Positions 1-7,198 of a stretch of DNA of 41,020 bases are shown here, piece by piece (the first letter of the stretch is position 1; each line of letters starts with the position of its first letter). Source of the DNA: an uncultured Monoglobus sp. (lineage in GTDB: Bacteria > Bacillota > Clostridia > Monoglobales > Monoglobaceae); NCBI GenBank assembly GCA_947625055.1, contig CANQMT010000024.1:1-41020 (forward strand). Reading direction: 5' to 3'. The translations under genes and the position numbers were made by a program. Below the pieces are notes generated by a model that worked only from the letters and a program-made list of their open reading frames with translations, was not told the origin of the DNA and made no database searches.

Positions 1-132
1 TTTCCCAAGGGTTACGATTTTCGGCAATTAACACAAGCGCAGCTCGATGTTGTAGTTGATCTGATTAATGACCGACCTCGTAAGTGTCTCGGTTGGAAAT
101 CGCCTAAAGAAATTTATGTTGCACTTGCTTGA
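1..132 (+). CDS. IS30-type transposase, C-terminal end (partial)
   Basis: The frame is open from the first base and ends at TGA 130-132, giving 43 residues. They read like the end of the IS30/DDE integrase core: a segment with NDRPRKCLGWKSPKE, which is the conserved 'N.RPRK.L....P.E' tail of IS30 transposases. The upstream part lies outside the window, so it cannot be said whether the element is complete. No terminal inverted repeat was identified just downstream; instead the next bases belong to a dispersed intergenic repeat. Family call is from the motif only. Confidence 0.8.
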   Translation, partial: FPKGYDFRQLTQAQLDVVVDLINDRPRKCLGWKSPKEIYVALA

Positions 133-195
133 CATTCTGCCAGGCCCTAGTCCCTAGATCCTACTCCCTAGTCTCTACGTTCGCTAATCACTACG
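133..195. repeat. Dispersed intergenic repeat family A, copy 1
   Basis: This short stretch carries the words CCTAGTCTCTACGTT and CGCTAATCACTACGTT. The same words recur near 2070, 10917 and 24418. It lies between the IS30 remnant and the SLH gene and takes the place where that gene's promoter would be expected. No convincing -10/-35 pair was found here. Confidence 0.6.
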
Positions 196-213
196 TTGAA
201 AGGAATGATTTAT

Positions 214-1974
214 ATGAAAAAATTTAGAAAAATAATATCGGCGGCGATCGCCGCGGCGGTCACGCTGACCGCCCTTGCGGGCCTCACCGTCTCGGCGGAG
301 GGAAACATCACCGCCGCGCGGCTCAAAGAACTCGCTGAGAGCCGCAAGCTCATCGACAGGACTGACGCGGAGCAAATTCTTGATTATGAGTTCGCCGAAG
401 GCAAAACCACATTCACGCTTGAAGACGTAGACAAGATAGATCCGATCACGCGCGAGTATGTCTATGACATCACGGAAGAGCGGCCCGCGCCCATAAAAAC
501 GGGCGATATACCGGGCATTGAGACGGCGTTCCTCTGCGGCCCTTCGGCAGAGGTCATTGCGGAAGGGCTCAAGTCCGGCAAGAGTTTTGACGAGATCATA
601 AACGAGCATGACAATCAGTACTGCATCGTCACCGATCAAAAAAGTCCCGCGCTGAACGATCCGCCCGAAGGCCCATACACCGGCGCGGTCACAAAAGAGA
701 TAAACGTCAGCTATTACGCGGCGGACGAAAACGGAGACCTCAGCGAAACAAGCAAAACCGCGGGCAGCCTTCGGGTTGACTGGCACGACACGAGCGTTTT
801 TGACTTCGGGAACGCGTATGACAAGATCGCGGGCGCCTTGGTCGACGCGGGCTGCAAGTCGGTTGACGACGCCTGTATCGAGAGCGGAACGGGAATAAGC
901 GTTTCCACGGACATCGGATGCATGTATGTGCCCGTTCGCGACGTGAGCGGAAAAGAGGCCGAATACATAGGCGAAAACATCGGCAGCATCAACGCTTTTG
1001 AGGCGTACAAAATAGACGACTATGTAAAATTTTTGGAGCTGCGCGACGAAACGAGCCTGAAAGTGTCAGCTCTGCTCGGCGAGAAACTGCGCGAAAAAAT
1101 GCCCGACTCGCTTGACACGGACAGCTACAAACGGGACACAACATTCGGCGAGGCGACCGACTGCTTTTCAAAATATATCGGCACTGAGCCTCAATATTCC
1201 GACATAACCGACGGACAGGCGGCAGTGACAAATCAGCTCACAGACATGGGAATAATCAACGGCTCGGACGGAAATTTCCGCCCGAATGACAACGTCACCA
1301 GAGCCGAGACCGCTGCGATAATATGCAGACTGCTCAGGATCGAGCCGAACATAACGGGGAAATTTGACGATGTTCCCGATGAGCATTGGGCGGCCGGATA
1401 TATCGGCGCTCTCGCGGAGCAAGGCATGATCGACGGGACAGCCGACGGTCTGTTTTCGCCCGAGGAAAGCGTGACATACGAGCAGGCGCTGAAAATTATC
1501 ATAACCCTGCTTGGTTACGCCGGAAATCATACAGACTACTACGGCGGGTTCCCCACGGGCTTTTTAAAGCTCGGCATCGATCTGGGCCTGATCGACGACT
1601 GCGGCAGCTTTGATTCGGGCGGCGCTATATCAAGAATTGACCTCGCCTGCGTGATAAGCCGCGCTCTTGACACAAGGCTTTCCACAACGACCGTCGGGAT
1701 CGGCGGTTTCGGAGCTCAAATATACGAGATCGCGGACGCCACGCTGTACGGATATTTAAACGGCGCCGAGCTTCGCGGAGAGCTGCTGCGCAGCGCGGGC
1801 GAAAAGGAAGCGTTTAAGGAGCGGAAGTCCGCCGAGTACGCCGAAAAATGCGGCGGCGTCATCGACGAGTTCAAGAATATCACACAGTCGAATATGACGC
1901 TCGTGAAAGAGATAAACGGCATAATGGTGGCGCCGCTCGAAAAATACAATCCCGTTCCGAGGATAACAACATAG
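214..1974 (+). CDS. Secreted S-layer-homology (SLH) domain protein
   Basis: This encodes about 586 residues. The ATG at 214 is chosen because GAAAGGA at 198-204 sits at proper spacing and a lysine-rich signal peptide (MKKFRKIISAAIAAAVTLTA) follows, with likely cleavage after VSA. The N-terminal 300 or so residues are not recognised. From about residue 330 there are two clear SLH repeats (MGIINGSDGNFRPNDNVTRAE; then DVPDEHWAAGYIGALAEQGM, with GLFSPEESVTYEQALKII), followed by a third, diverged one. SLH domains bind secondary cell-wall polymers, so the protein is probably held on the cell surface at its C-terminal half. A 25-base piece of its 3' coding end (1891-1915) is repeated downstream at 2233-2257, which suggests rearrangement here. 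Role unknown. Confidence 0.8.
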   Translation: MKKFRKIISAAIAAAVTLTALAGLTVSAEGNITAARLKELAESRKLIDRTDAEQILDYEFAEGKTTFTLEDVDKIDPITREYVYDITEERPAPIKTGDIPGIETAFLCGPSAEVIAEGLKSGKSFDEIINEHDNQYCIVTDQKSPALNDPPEGPYTGAVTKEINVSYYAADENGDLSETSKTAGSLRVDWHDTSVFDFGNAYDKIAGALVDAGCKSVDDACIESGTGISVSTDIGCMYVPVRDVSGKEAEYIGENIGSINAFEAYKIDDYVKFLELRDETSLKVSALLGEKLREKMPDSLDTDSYKRDTTFGEATDCFSKYIGTEPQYSDITDGQAAVTNQLTDMGIINGSDGNFRPNDNVTRAETAAIICRLLRIEPNITGKFDDVPDEHWAAGYIGALAEQGMIDGTADGLFSPEESVTYEQALKIIITLLGYAGNHTDYYGGFPTGFLKLGIDLGLIDDCGSFDSGGAISRIDLACVISRALDTRLSTTTVGIGGFGAQIYEIADATLYGYLNGAELRGELLRSAGEKEAFKERKSAEYAEKCGGVIDEFKNITQSNMTLVKEINGIMVAPLEKYNPVPRITT

Positions 1975-2260
1975 GGACTAGGGAATAGGGACTGGAAACT
2001 AGGAACCCCTCTCAGTTACCTACGGTGACAGCTCTCCCCAAGGGGCGAGCCTAATATAAACCGTGAGATATTCCTAGTCTCTACGTTCCCACCTCCGTCT
2101 GCGACCGGAGCCGCGGAGCGGGTGCGAGGCACAATCGTATTCCGTTTCCTCGGATAAACGAGGCCACAAATCATTTGCGTTTGCGGACATGTGCGGAGCT
2201 GACTGAGGGGGAGGCCTAATCGCTATTCGCTAAATATGACGGTCGTGAAAGAGATAATTA
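1975..2260. repeat. Dispersed repeat family A, copy 2, ending in a duplicated gene fragment
   Basis: Non-coding DNA between the SLH gene and murA. It holds 'agggactagggaataggg' and 'cctagtctctacgtt', a CCCCAAGGGG motif and the words CCCCTCTCAG and TGACTGAGGGGGAGG that mark this family at 10.9, 24.3 and 30.6 kb. Positions 2233-2257 match 1891-1915 in the SLH gene with one mismatch. No ORF with a ribosome site was seen. Confidence 0.65.
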
Positions 2261-2262
2261 GT

Positions 2263-2300
2263 AAAAAAATTTCCGCGGCCGAACGGCCGCGGGAGTTTTT
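2263..2300 (-). terminator. Rho-independent terminator of murA
   Basis: Arms CCGCGGCCG (2273-2281) and CGGCCGCGG (2284-2292) form a 9-bp perfect stem with a two-base loop. On the minus strand it is followed by a run of T (2264-2270). On the plus strand it is also followed by a T run (2296-2302), so it may work in both directions. It begins 8 bases past the murA stop. Confidence 0.85.
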
Positions 2301-3572
2301 TTACACATTATCCTCCACTCTTTCTATGTCCGCGCCGAGGCTCCTAAGCTTTTCGGTAAAGCTCTCATAACCCCGCTCGATATGCTCTATGTTGTGAATT
2401 ACGCTTTTGCCTCCCGCCTTGAGCGCCGCGGCGACAAGCGCGGCTCCCGCCCTGAGATCGGTGGCGCGCACCTCGGCTCCGCTTAAATGCCGAACGCCGT
2501 TTATGAACGCCGCGTTGCCCTCGGTTTTTATTCCCGCTCCCATGCGGCACAGCTCCGGAATGTGGGTAAAGCGGTTCTCGAAGATCGTCTCTACCACCAT
2601 TCCGCTGCCCTCGCCCGTGGCAAGCAGCGCCATTGCCTGCGCCTGCAAATCAGTCGGGAAGCCGGGATAAGGCATCGTCTTTATATCGACCGCCTTGGGC
2701 CTGCCCGAGGGGTGAAGCTCGATAAAGTCTGCGCCCGCCTCGCAGTCGAGACCCATTTCGCCGAGCTTCGCGATAAGCGGCTTTAAATGTCTCGGCTCGG
2801 TCTTTTCGACCTTGAGCGCCGCGCCCAGCCCCGCGGCGAATATCAAAAACGTCCCGGCCTCGATCCTGTCGGGAATAATTTTATGCGAGCAGCCGTGAAG
2901 CTCTTCCACTCCTTCCACTGTTATCGTGTCGCCGCCCGCGCCCGTTATCTTCGCGCCCATGCCGATCAGAAAATCGGCCAGATCGCATATCTCGGGCTCG
3001 TTCGCGGCGTTTAAGATCGTGGTGCTCCCCTCGGCGAGGCAGGCCGCCGTCATAAGGTTCTCGGTAGCTCCCACGCTCGGAAAATCGAGATAGATCCGAC
3101 ATCCGACAAGACCTCCCGGAGCCGACGCGTCCACAAAGCCGTGCCCCTGCCTTATCTTCGCGCCCATTGCCGAAAAGCCTTTAAGGTGCAGATCGATCGG
3201 CCTCGCCCCTATCTTGCAGCCGCCCGGCATCGGGATCTTCGCCTTTCCGAAGCGCGCCAAGAGCGGCGCCATGATAAGCACCGAGGCACGCAGCCTTGAA
3301 AACAGAGCATAGCCGCACTTTCGGCGCGGCTTTTTTATGTCCGCGCTGATCTCCACAGCCCCGTCCTCGCGCCGCTCTATTCCGCAGCCGAGCGAGGCCA
3401 TGATCTCGGCCATGGCCTCGGTATCGGAAAGCCGCGGCAGATTATATAAAACGTTTTTTTCGGGACAGAGCATCGCCGCAGACATGATCGGCAGCGCCGA
3501 GTTTTTCGAGCCGCTTATCCTGACGCTGCCCCCGAAGTTTTTCGCCGGGCCGTTTATAATGTAGCTTGCCAT
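2301..3572 (-). CDS. murA: UDP-N-acetylglucosamine 1-carboxyvinyltransferase
   Basis: 423 residues, the normal MurA length. It transfers enolpyruvate from phosphoenolpyruvate to UDP-GlcNAc, the first committed step of peptidoglycan synthesis in the cytosol. Visible family marks are the N-terminal GSKNSALPI motif (K23, N24 bind substrate), the catalytic-loop cysteine C119 in MPGGCKIGARPIDLH (target of fosfomycin in this family), and the C-terminal RATDLRAGAALVAAAL helix. The start ATG at 3572 has GGAAAGG about 8 bases upstream. A 42-residue ORF precedes it on the same strand and may be cotranscribed. Clostridia often have two MurA paralogues (murA, murZ); which one this is cannot be decided here. 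Confidence 0.93.
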   Translation of the reverse strand: MASYIINGPAKNFGGSVRISGSKNSALPIMSAAMLCPEKNVLYNLPRLSDTEAMAEIMASLGCGIERREDGAVEISADIKKPRRKCGYALFSRLRASVLIMAPLLARFGKAKIPMPGGCKIGARPIDLHLKGFSAMGAKIRQGHGFVDASAPGGLVGCRIYLDFPSVGATENLMTAACLAEGSTTILNAANEPEICDLADFLIGMGAKITGAGGDTITVEGVEELHGCSHKIIPDRIEAGTFLIFAAGLGAALKVEKTEPRHLKPLIAKLGEMGLDCEAGADFIELHPSGRPKAVDIKTMPYPGFPTDLQAQAMALLATGEGSGMVVETIFENRFTHIPELCRMGAGIKTEGNAAFINGVRHLSGAEVRATDLRAGAALVAAALKAGGKSVIHNIEHIERGYESFTEKLRSLGADIERVEDNV

Positions 3573-3646
3573 TTATCCTGCCTTTCCGTCCGCCCGCTCC
3601 CGTGCCCTCGGCCGCGGGCGGACTTAAAGGCCAATGGGAATTTAAT

Positions 3647-3775
3647 TTACAGCATTACGCTTGAGGTGCTTTGCGCGCGCCCATCCCCTCCGCTGACAAA
3701 AGAAAGAATGGGAACGTATATTTTCGCGGTCAGAATTGACGCGATCATTAATGCTGATATTACGGCGTTTTTCAT
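3647..3775 (-). CDS. Small hydrophobic/secreted peptide, 42 residues
   Basis: A short reading frame opens at ATG 3775 with a near-ideal GGAGGT ribosome site 5 bases upstream, and ends at TAA 3647-3649. The peptide starts MKNAVISALMIASILTAKIY, a Lys followed by one hydrophobic stretch, which resembles a signal peptide or single membrane span. It ends in a Gly/Ser-rich tail. It lies 74 bases upstream of murA on the same strand. Function is unknown. Strong ribosome site and membrane-like composition favour a real gene; without homologues this stays uncertain. Confidence 0.5.
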   Translation of the reverse strand: MKNAVISALMIASILTAKIYVPILSFVSGGDGRAQSTSSVML

Positions 3776-3831
3776 TTTTACCTCCGGTTCCGTTTTGTTT
3801 TCGGAACGCTTTTATTTTGACCCGATTTCGT

Positions 3832-3848
3832 GATTTTATAATAAAATC
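3832..3848. promoter_or_regulatory. AT-rich palindrome between divergent genes
   Basis: GATTTTAT and ATAAAATC form 8-bp perfect arms around a single central base. It lies in the gap between the minus-strand 42-residue ORF and the plus-strand channel operon. It could be an operator or contain a -10 element for the minus-strand transcript; no matching -35 was found. Confidence 0.35.
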
Positions 3849-3920
3849 GGCTTAGAAAATTCTGAGCGCCCGGCTTAAAATTTTCCGAAAAAAATTTTTG
3901 TGAAAATTGCATGAAAGTTA

Positions 3921-3949
3921 TTGACAAAATTTTTAATTATATATATAAT
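3921..3949 (+). promoter_or_regulatory. Sigma-A promoter of the K+ channel operon
   Basis: TTGACA (3921-3926) and TATAAT (3944-3949) are separated by exactly 17 bases in very AT-rich DNA. Both hexamers match consensus fully. The start codon at 4037 is about 80 bases downstream of the expected start point. Confidence 0.85.
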
Positions 3950-4036
3950 TTATATGATAATGGATTTAAACAATTAAGTCTTAGTCGGCTTGGATAAAAA
4001 GAATAAAACATAAAAAATCCGCAAGGTGGAAGCCAA

Positions 4037-4798
4037 ATGAGAAAAACCATATACTCACTGATATTTTATAAGGACAGCCAGGGGCTTACCGGGCGCATAT
4101 ACGACTTCATAGTCAGCGCCGCGGCGCTCATCAGTATTATTCCGCTGCTGTTTAAGACGTGGTACCCGTTCTTTGACAAGCTCGAAACCTTCACGCTGTA
4201 CATACTGTTCCTTGACTATATCCTGCGCTGGATAGTGCACGACTTCAGAAGCAGATACAGCAAGCCGCAGGCGTTTCTGGTCTATCCGTTCACGCCTATG
4301 GCGGTCATCAGCCTGCTGTGCATGCTGCCGTCGCTGGGATTTCTGGATCAGAACTTCAGAATTCTGCGAATGTTCAGAATATTCAGGATGATCCCGTATA
4401 TGCGGACCTTTGACATGGTTGCCCGCGTATTCAAAAGGGAAAAAAAGACACTGCTCTCGGTGCTCTATATCGCGCTTGGCTACATATTCATTTCGGCACT
4501 CGTTATGTTCGTCAACGAGCCCGAAACCTTCAACACGTTCTATGACGCGATATACTGGGCCACCACAACCCTTACCGCCGTGGGCTACGGAGACATCTAT
4601 CCGGTGACAAATATCGGAAAATTCATAAGCATGCTGTCATCGATCTTCGGCATCGCGATCATCGCTCTCCCCGCCGGTATCGTTACCGCCGGATTTATGG
4701 AGGAGATCAACAGCACGGTCAATGAGAATGAAGAAAATGACAAGACCGAGGCGCCTGACATAACTGTTGCCGAAGCGGAGGTGGACAAAAATGAGTAA
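4037..4798 (+). CDS. Voltage-gated potassium channel (six-TM)
   Basis: 253 residues of the bacterial voltage-gated ion-channel family. Segments S1-S3 fall at about 22-100. S4 (about 107-123) has arginines every third residue (RILRMFRIFRM), the voltage-sensor pattern. S5 is followed by the pore loop with selectivity filter TAVGYGDIYP (residues 180-189) and S6 (about 195-220), which ends in a short acidic cytoplasmic tail. The channel would carry K+ across the plasma membrane as a tetramer. AAGGTGG at 4023 serves as ribosome site. The stop overlaps the next gene by 8 bases, so the two are probably translated together. The cytoplasmic RCK domain found in many prokaryotic channels is absent. Confidence 0.92.
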   Translation: MRKTIYSLIFYKDSQGLTGRIYDFIVSAAALISIIPLLFKTWYPFFDKLETFTLYILFLDYILRWIVHDFRSRYSKPQAFLVYPFTPMAVISLLCMLPSLGFLDQNFRILRMFRIFRMIPYMRTFDMVARVFKREKKTLLSVLYIALGYIFISALVMFVNEPETFNTFYDAIYWATTTLTAVGYGDIYPVTNIGKFISMLSSIFGIAIIALPAGIVTAGFMEEINSTVNENEENDKTEAPDITVAEAEVDKNE

Positions 4799-5375
4799 AA
4801 TAAAAAAGCTCTACGGACAAATGACTTTTAAGCAAAAACGGTACGCGGCAATCATGCTCATCTGCGTGATGATCAATCTGATCTTGGCCGAGGTCGTGAC
4901 GCGCGCGAACTTGCCGCTCTGGCTTGACGTTCCGGGCACGATCGCGGCGACAATAATCTTAGAGCCCGCCGCGGGTCTTATCGTGGGACTTATCAACAAC
5001 TTCTTCCAAGCGATCTTCATCAACGGCCCCACAACGCTCGTATATTACAGCGTGTCCGCCGCGGTGGCGCTGCTCGCGGCGCTGATGCTCGACGAGTCGG
5101 GCCGCATAAAGCTCGGCAGAGTGATCGTTTCGGCGCTGCTTATCATCATCGTCTCGACGCTGCTTTCAAGCCTTCTCAAACACTGGCAGAGCAACGATAT
5201 TTCCGACCATGTGTGGGAAAACTACTTTTCGTTAATGGCCGCTTCCAAAGGCACGGGGCCGTTTTTATCAAACTTCATAGGCACTCTGCTTGTGAAAATT
5301 CCCGACACGGTGATCTCGGTATTTTTAGCTGTGGTCATGTACAAAATCACCCCGGAAAAATACCGGGGCAGATAA
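4791..5375 (+). CDS. ECF-transporter S-component-like membrane protein
   Basis: 194 residues from ATG 4791, which has GGAGGTGG at proper spacing inside the end of the channel gene. It has about five hydrophobic segments. The stretch LPLWLDVPGTIAATIILEP followed by AAGLIVGLINNFF resembles the substrate-binding S-components of ECF vitamin transporters and the membrane input domains related to them. No ECF ATPase or T-component is nearby, so it would use a shared module or act otherwise. The overlap with the K+ channel gene suggests one transcript and perhaps a linked function. The ligand cannot be guessed. A CCCCGG/CCGGGG hairpin lies over the last codons (5350-5368). Confidence 0.6.
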   Translation: MSKIKKLYGQMTFKQKRYAAIMLICVMINLILAEVVTRANLPLWLDVPGTIAATIILEPAAGLIVGLINNFFQAIFINGPTTLVYYSVSAAVALLAALMLDESGRIKLGRVIVSALLIIIVSTLLSSLLKHWQSNDISDHVWENYFSLMAASKGTGPFLSNFIGTLLVKIPDTVISVFLAVVMYKITPEKYRGR

Positions 5376-5378
5376 ATA

Positions 5379-7127
5379 TCAACTGTTATAGAGATTATAA
5401 TAAATTCCTTTCTTTGCGAGGAGCTCGGCGTGCGTGCCCTGCTCCTCTATTCCTTTTTCGGTGAGCACAAGGATCAGATCCGCGTTCCTTATAGTGGTCA
5501 GGCGGTGCGCGATCACAAACACTGTGCGGCCCTTCGCGAGCTCGTCAAGCGATCTCTGCACAAGCCTCTCGCTCTCGTTGTCAAGGGCCGAGGTGGCCTC
5601 GTCAAGTATGATTATCGGCGGATTTTTGAGAAAGACGCGCGCAATGCTTATGCGCTGCTTCTGGCCGCCAGAAAGCTTGACTCCGCGCTCGCCGACATAG
5701 GTGTTATATCCCCTCGGCAGCAGCTTGATAAAATCATGCGCGCCCGCCCTCTTGGCCGCCTCGATCACCTCCTCGCGCGAGGCGCCGGGCAGACCGTACT
5801 CGATATTCTCAAACACGGTTCCCGAGAACAGATAGACATCCTGCTGCACAACGCCGATCGAGCCGCGCAGCGACTTCAGCGTCACGCCGCGTATATCGTT
5901 CCCGTCGATCATTATCCTGCCCTCGGTCACGTCATAGAACCTCGGGATAAGGCTGCACAGCGTCGTCTTTCCGCTGCCCGACGGGCCCACGAGCGCGACG
6001 TTGCCGCCTTTTTTAATATCAAGATTGATCCCGGTGAGCACGTCGGTGTTGTCGTCGCTGTAATGGAAGCCCACGTTTTCAAAGCGGATCTCGCCGCGCA
6101 CGCTAGATAACTCGCGCGCGTCGGGCGCGTCGGTTATGTCAACTGGCGCGTCCATGATCTCAAGGAAACGCTCAATACCTGTCATGCCGCGCTGGAACTG
6201 CTCGGTGAACTGGATTATCGTCTGAATGGTCGTGAGCAGAGTGCTGACATAAAGCAGATACGCCGTGAAGTCCGCGGCGTTTATCTTCCCGCCCATCAAA
6301 AACAGAGCGCAGGCGATCGTCACAACGAGATACATAACGCCCTGGAAAAAGCGGTTCGAGGTCTGAAAGCCCGCCATGTAGAAATATCCCTCTTTTTTGG
6401 TGTCAAGGAACTTCTCGTTGCCATGCTCGAACTTTTCGGCCTCGATATCCTCGTTGGCGAACGACTTCACCACGCGTATACCGAGCAGCGAGTCCTCGAC
6501 CTGAGAGTTGATCTCGCCTATCTGGTCACGCTGCCGCTTGAACGCCCGCCTCATGCGAGTGTTGAAAAACTTGACAAAAAACAATACCAAAGGCAGCGCC
6601 GCGAAAACGATCACCGTCAGCGGAATGTTTATTCCGCAGAGTATCGCGAACGACACCACGATTTTAAGAGCGCAGATGAACATTTCCTCGGGGCAGTGGT
6701 GCGCGAACTCGGTTATGTCAAACAGATCGGATGTAATTCTCGCCATGATCTGGCCGACCTTGTGCTCGGAGTAATACGAGTGCGAAAGCCGCTCCAAGTG
6801 GTCGAACAAGTCCCGGCGCATGTCGGTCTCCATTTTCGCGCCCATGATGTGGCCCGTGTCGGCCATATAGAAGTTGGCGGCCGCGTCAATAACGCGCAGC
6901 AGCAGATAAAACAGGCCCACCTTGAGGATCAGCGCCACGGTCAGCGACGCGGGGTCGCTGAGGCCGAGATTGCTTATGTATCTGACCAGCATCGGAAAGA
7001 CCAGCTCGCACACCGTCGACAGCGACGCGCAAAACAGGTCAAGAACCAATATCCACTTGTAGCGTTTAAAATAAGGCACGAACCGCCTTATCAGATAACC
7101 GAGCCTCATAGGCTGTTTTTCCGTCAT
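5379..7127 (-). CDS. ABC exporter, fused permease-ATPase
   Basis: About 582 residues with the type IV exporter layout (MsbA/LmrA/BmrA-like). An N-terminal six-helix transmembrane domain spans about 20-310. The nucleotide-binding domain follows, with Walker A GPSGSGKTT, signature LSGGQKQRISIARV, Walker B IIILDEATSALD and the H-loop AHRLTT. It would work as a homodimer or with a partner half-transporter; the substrate is not deducible. ATG 7127 is preferred; a GTG at 7139 in frame is an alternative but has its AGGA one base away. It has its own promoter (7160-7188), which overlaps the end of the upstream GH3 gene. Its 3' end converges with the ECF-S-like gene, three bases apart. Confidence 0.9.
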   Translation of the reverse strand: MTEKQPMRLGYLIRRFVPYFKRYKWILVLDLFCASLSTVCELVFPMLVRYISNLGLSDPASLTVALILKVGLFYLLLRVIDAAANFYMADTGHIMGAKMETDMRRDLFDHLERLSHSYYSEHKVGQIMARITSDLFDITEFAHHCPEEMFICALKIVVSFAILCGINIPLTVIVFAALPLVLFFVKFFNTRMRRAFKRQRDQIGEINSQVEDSLLGIRVVKSFANEDIEAEKFEHGNEKFLDTKKEGYFYMAGFQTSNRFFQGVMYLVVTIACALFLMGGKINAADFTAYLLYVSTLLTTIQTIIQFTEQFQRGMTGIERFLEIMDAPVDITDAPDARELSSVRGEIRFENVGFHYSDDNTDVLTGINLDIKKGGNVALVGPSGSGKTTLCSLIPRFYDVTEGRIMIDGNDIRGVTLKSLRGSIGVVQQDVYLFSGTVFENIEYGLPGASREEVIEAAKRAGAHDFIKLLPRGYNTYVGERGVKLSGGQKQRISIARVFLKNPPIIILDEATSALDNESERLVQRSLDELAKGRTVFVIAHRLTTIRNADLILVLTEKGIEEQGTHAELLAKKGIYYNLYNS

Positions 7128-7159
7128 ATTCCGTATCACATCCTGAACTTATATAAAAT

Positions 7160-7188
7160 ATTTTAACATAATTTGTATTTTTAGTCAA
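7160..7188 (-). promoter_or_regulatory. Sigma-A promoter of the ABC exporter gene
   Basis: On the minus strand, TTGACT (7188-7183) and TAAAAT (7165-7160) are 17 bases apart. The predicted start is about 25 bases before the ATG at 7127. The exporter can therefore be expressed apart from the GH3 and amidase genes upstream. Confidence 0.75.
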
Positions 7189-7198
7189 TTATTTCGCA

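Noticed and set aside
3817..3847. TTGACC with downstream TATAAT/TAAAAT as a second promoter for the channel operon
   Set aside because: Spacing is 14 or 19 bases. The 3921-3949 promoter is a perfect match at 17 bases and nearer the gene.
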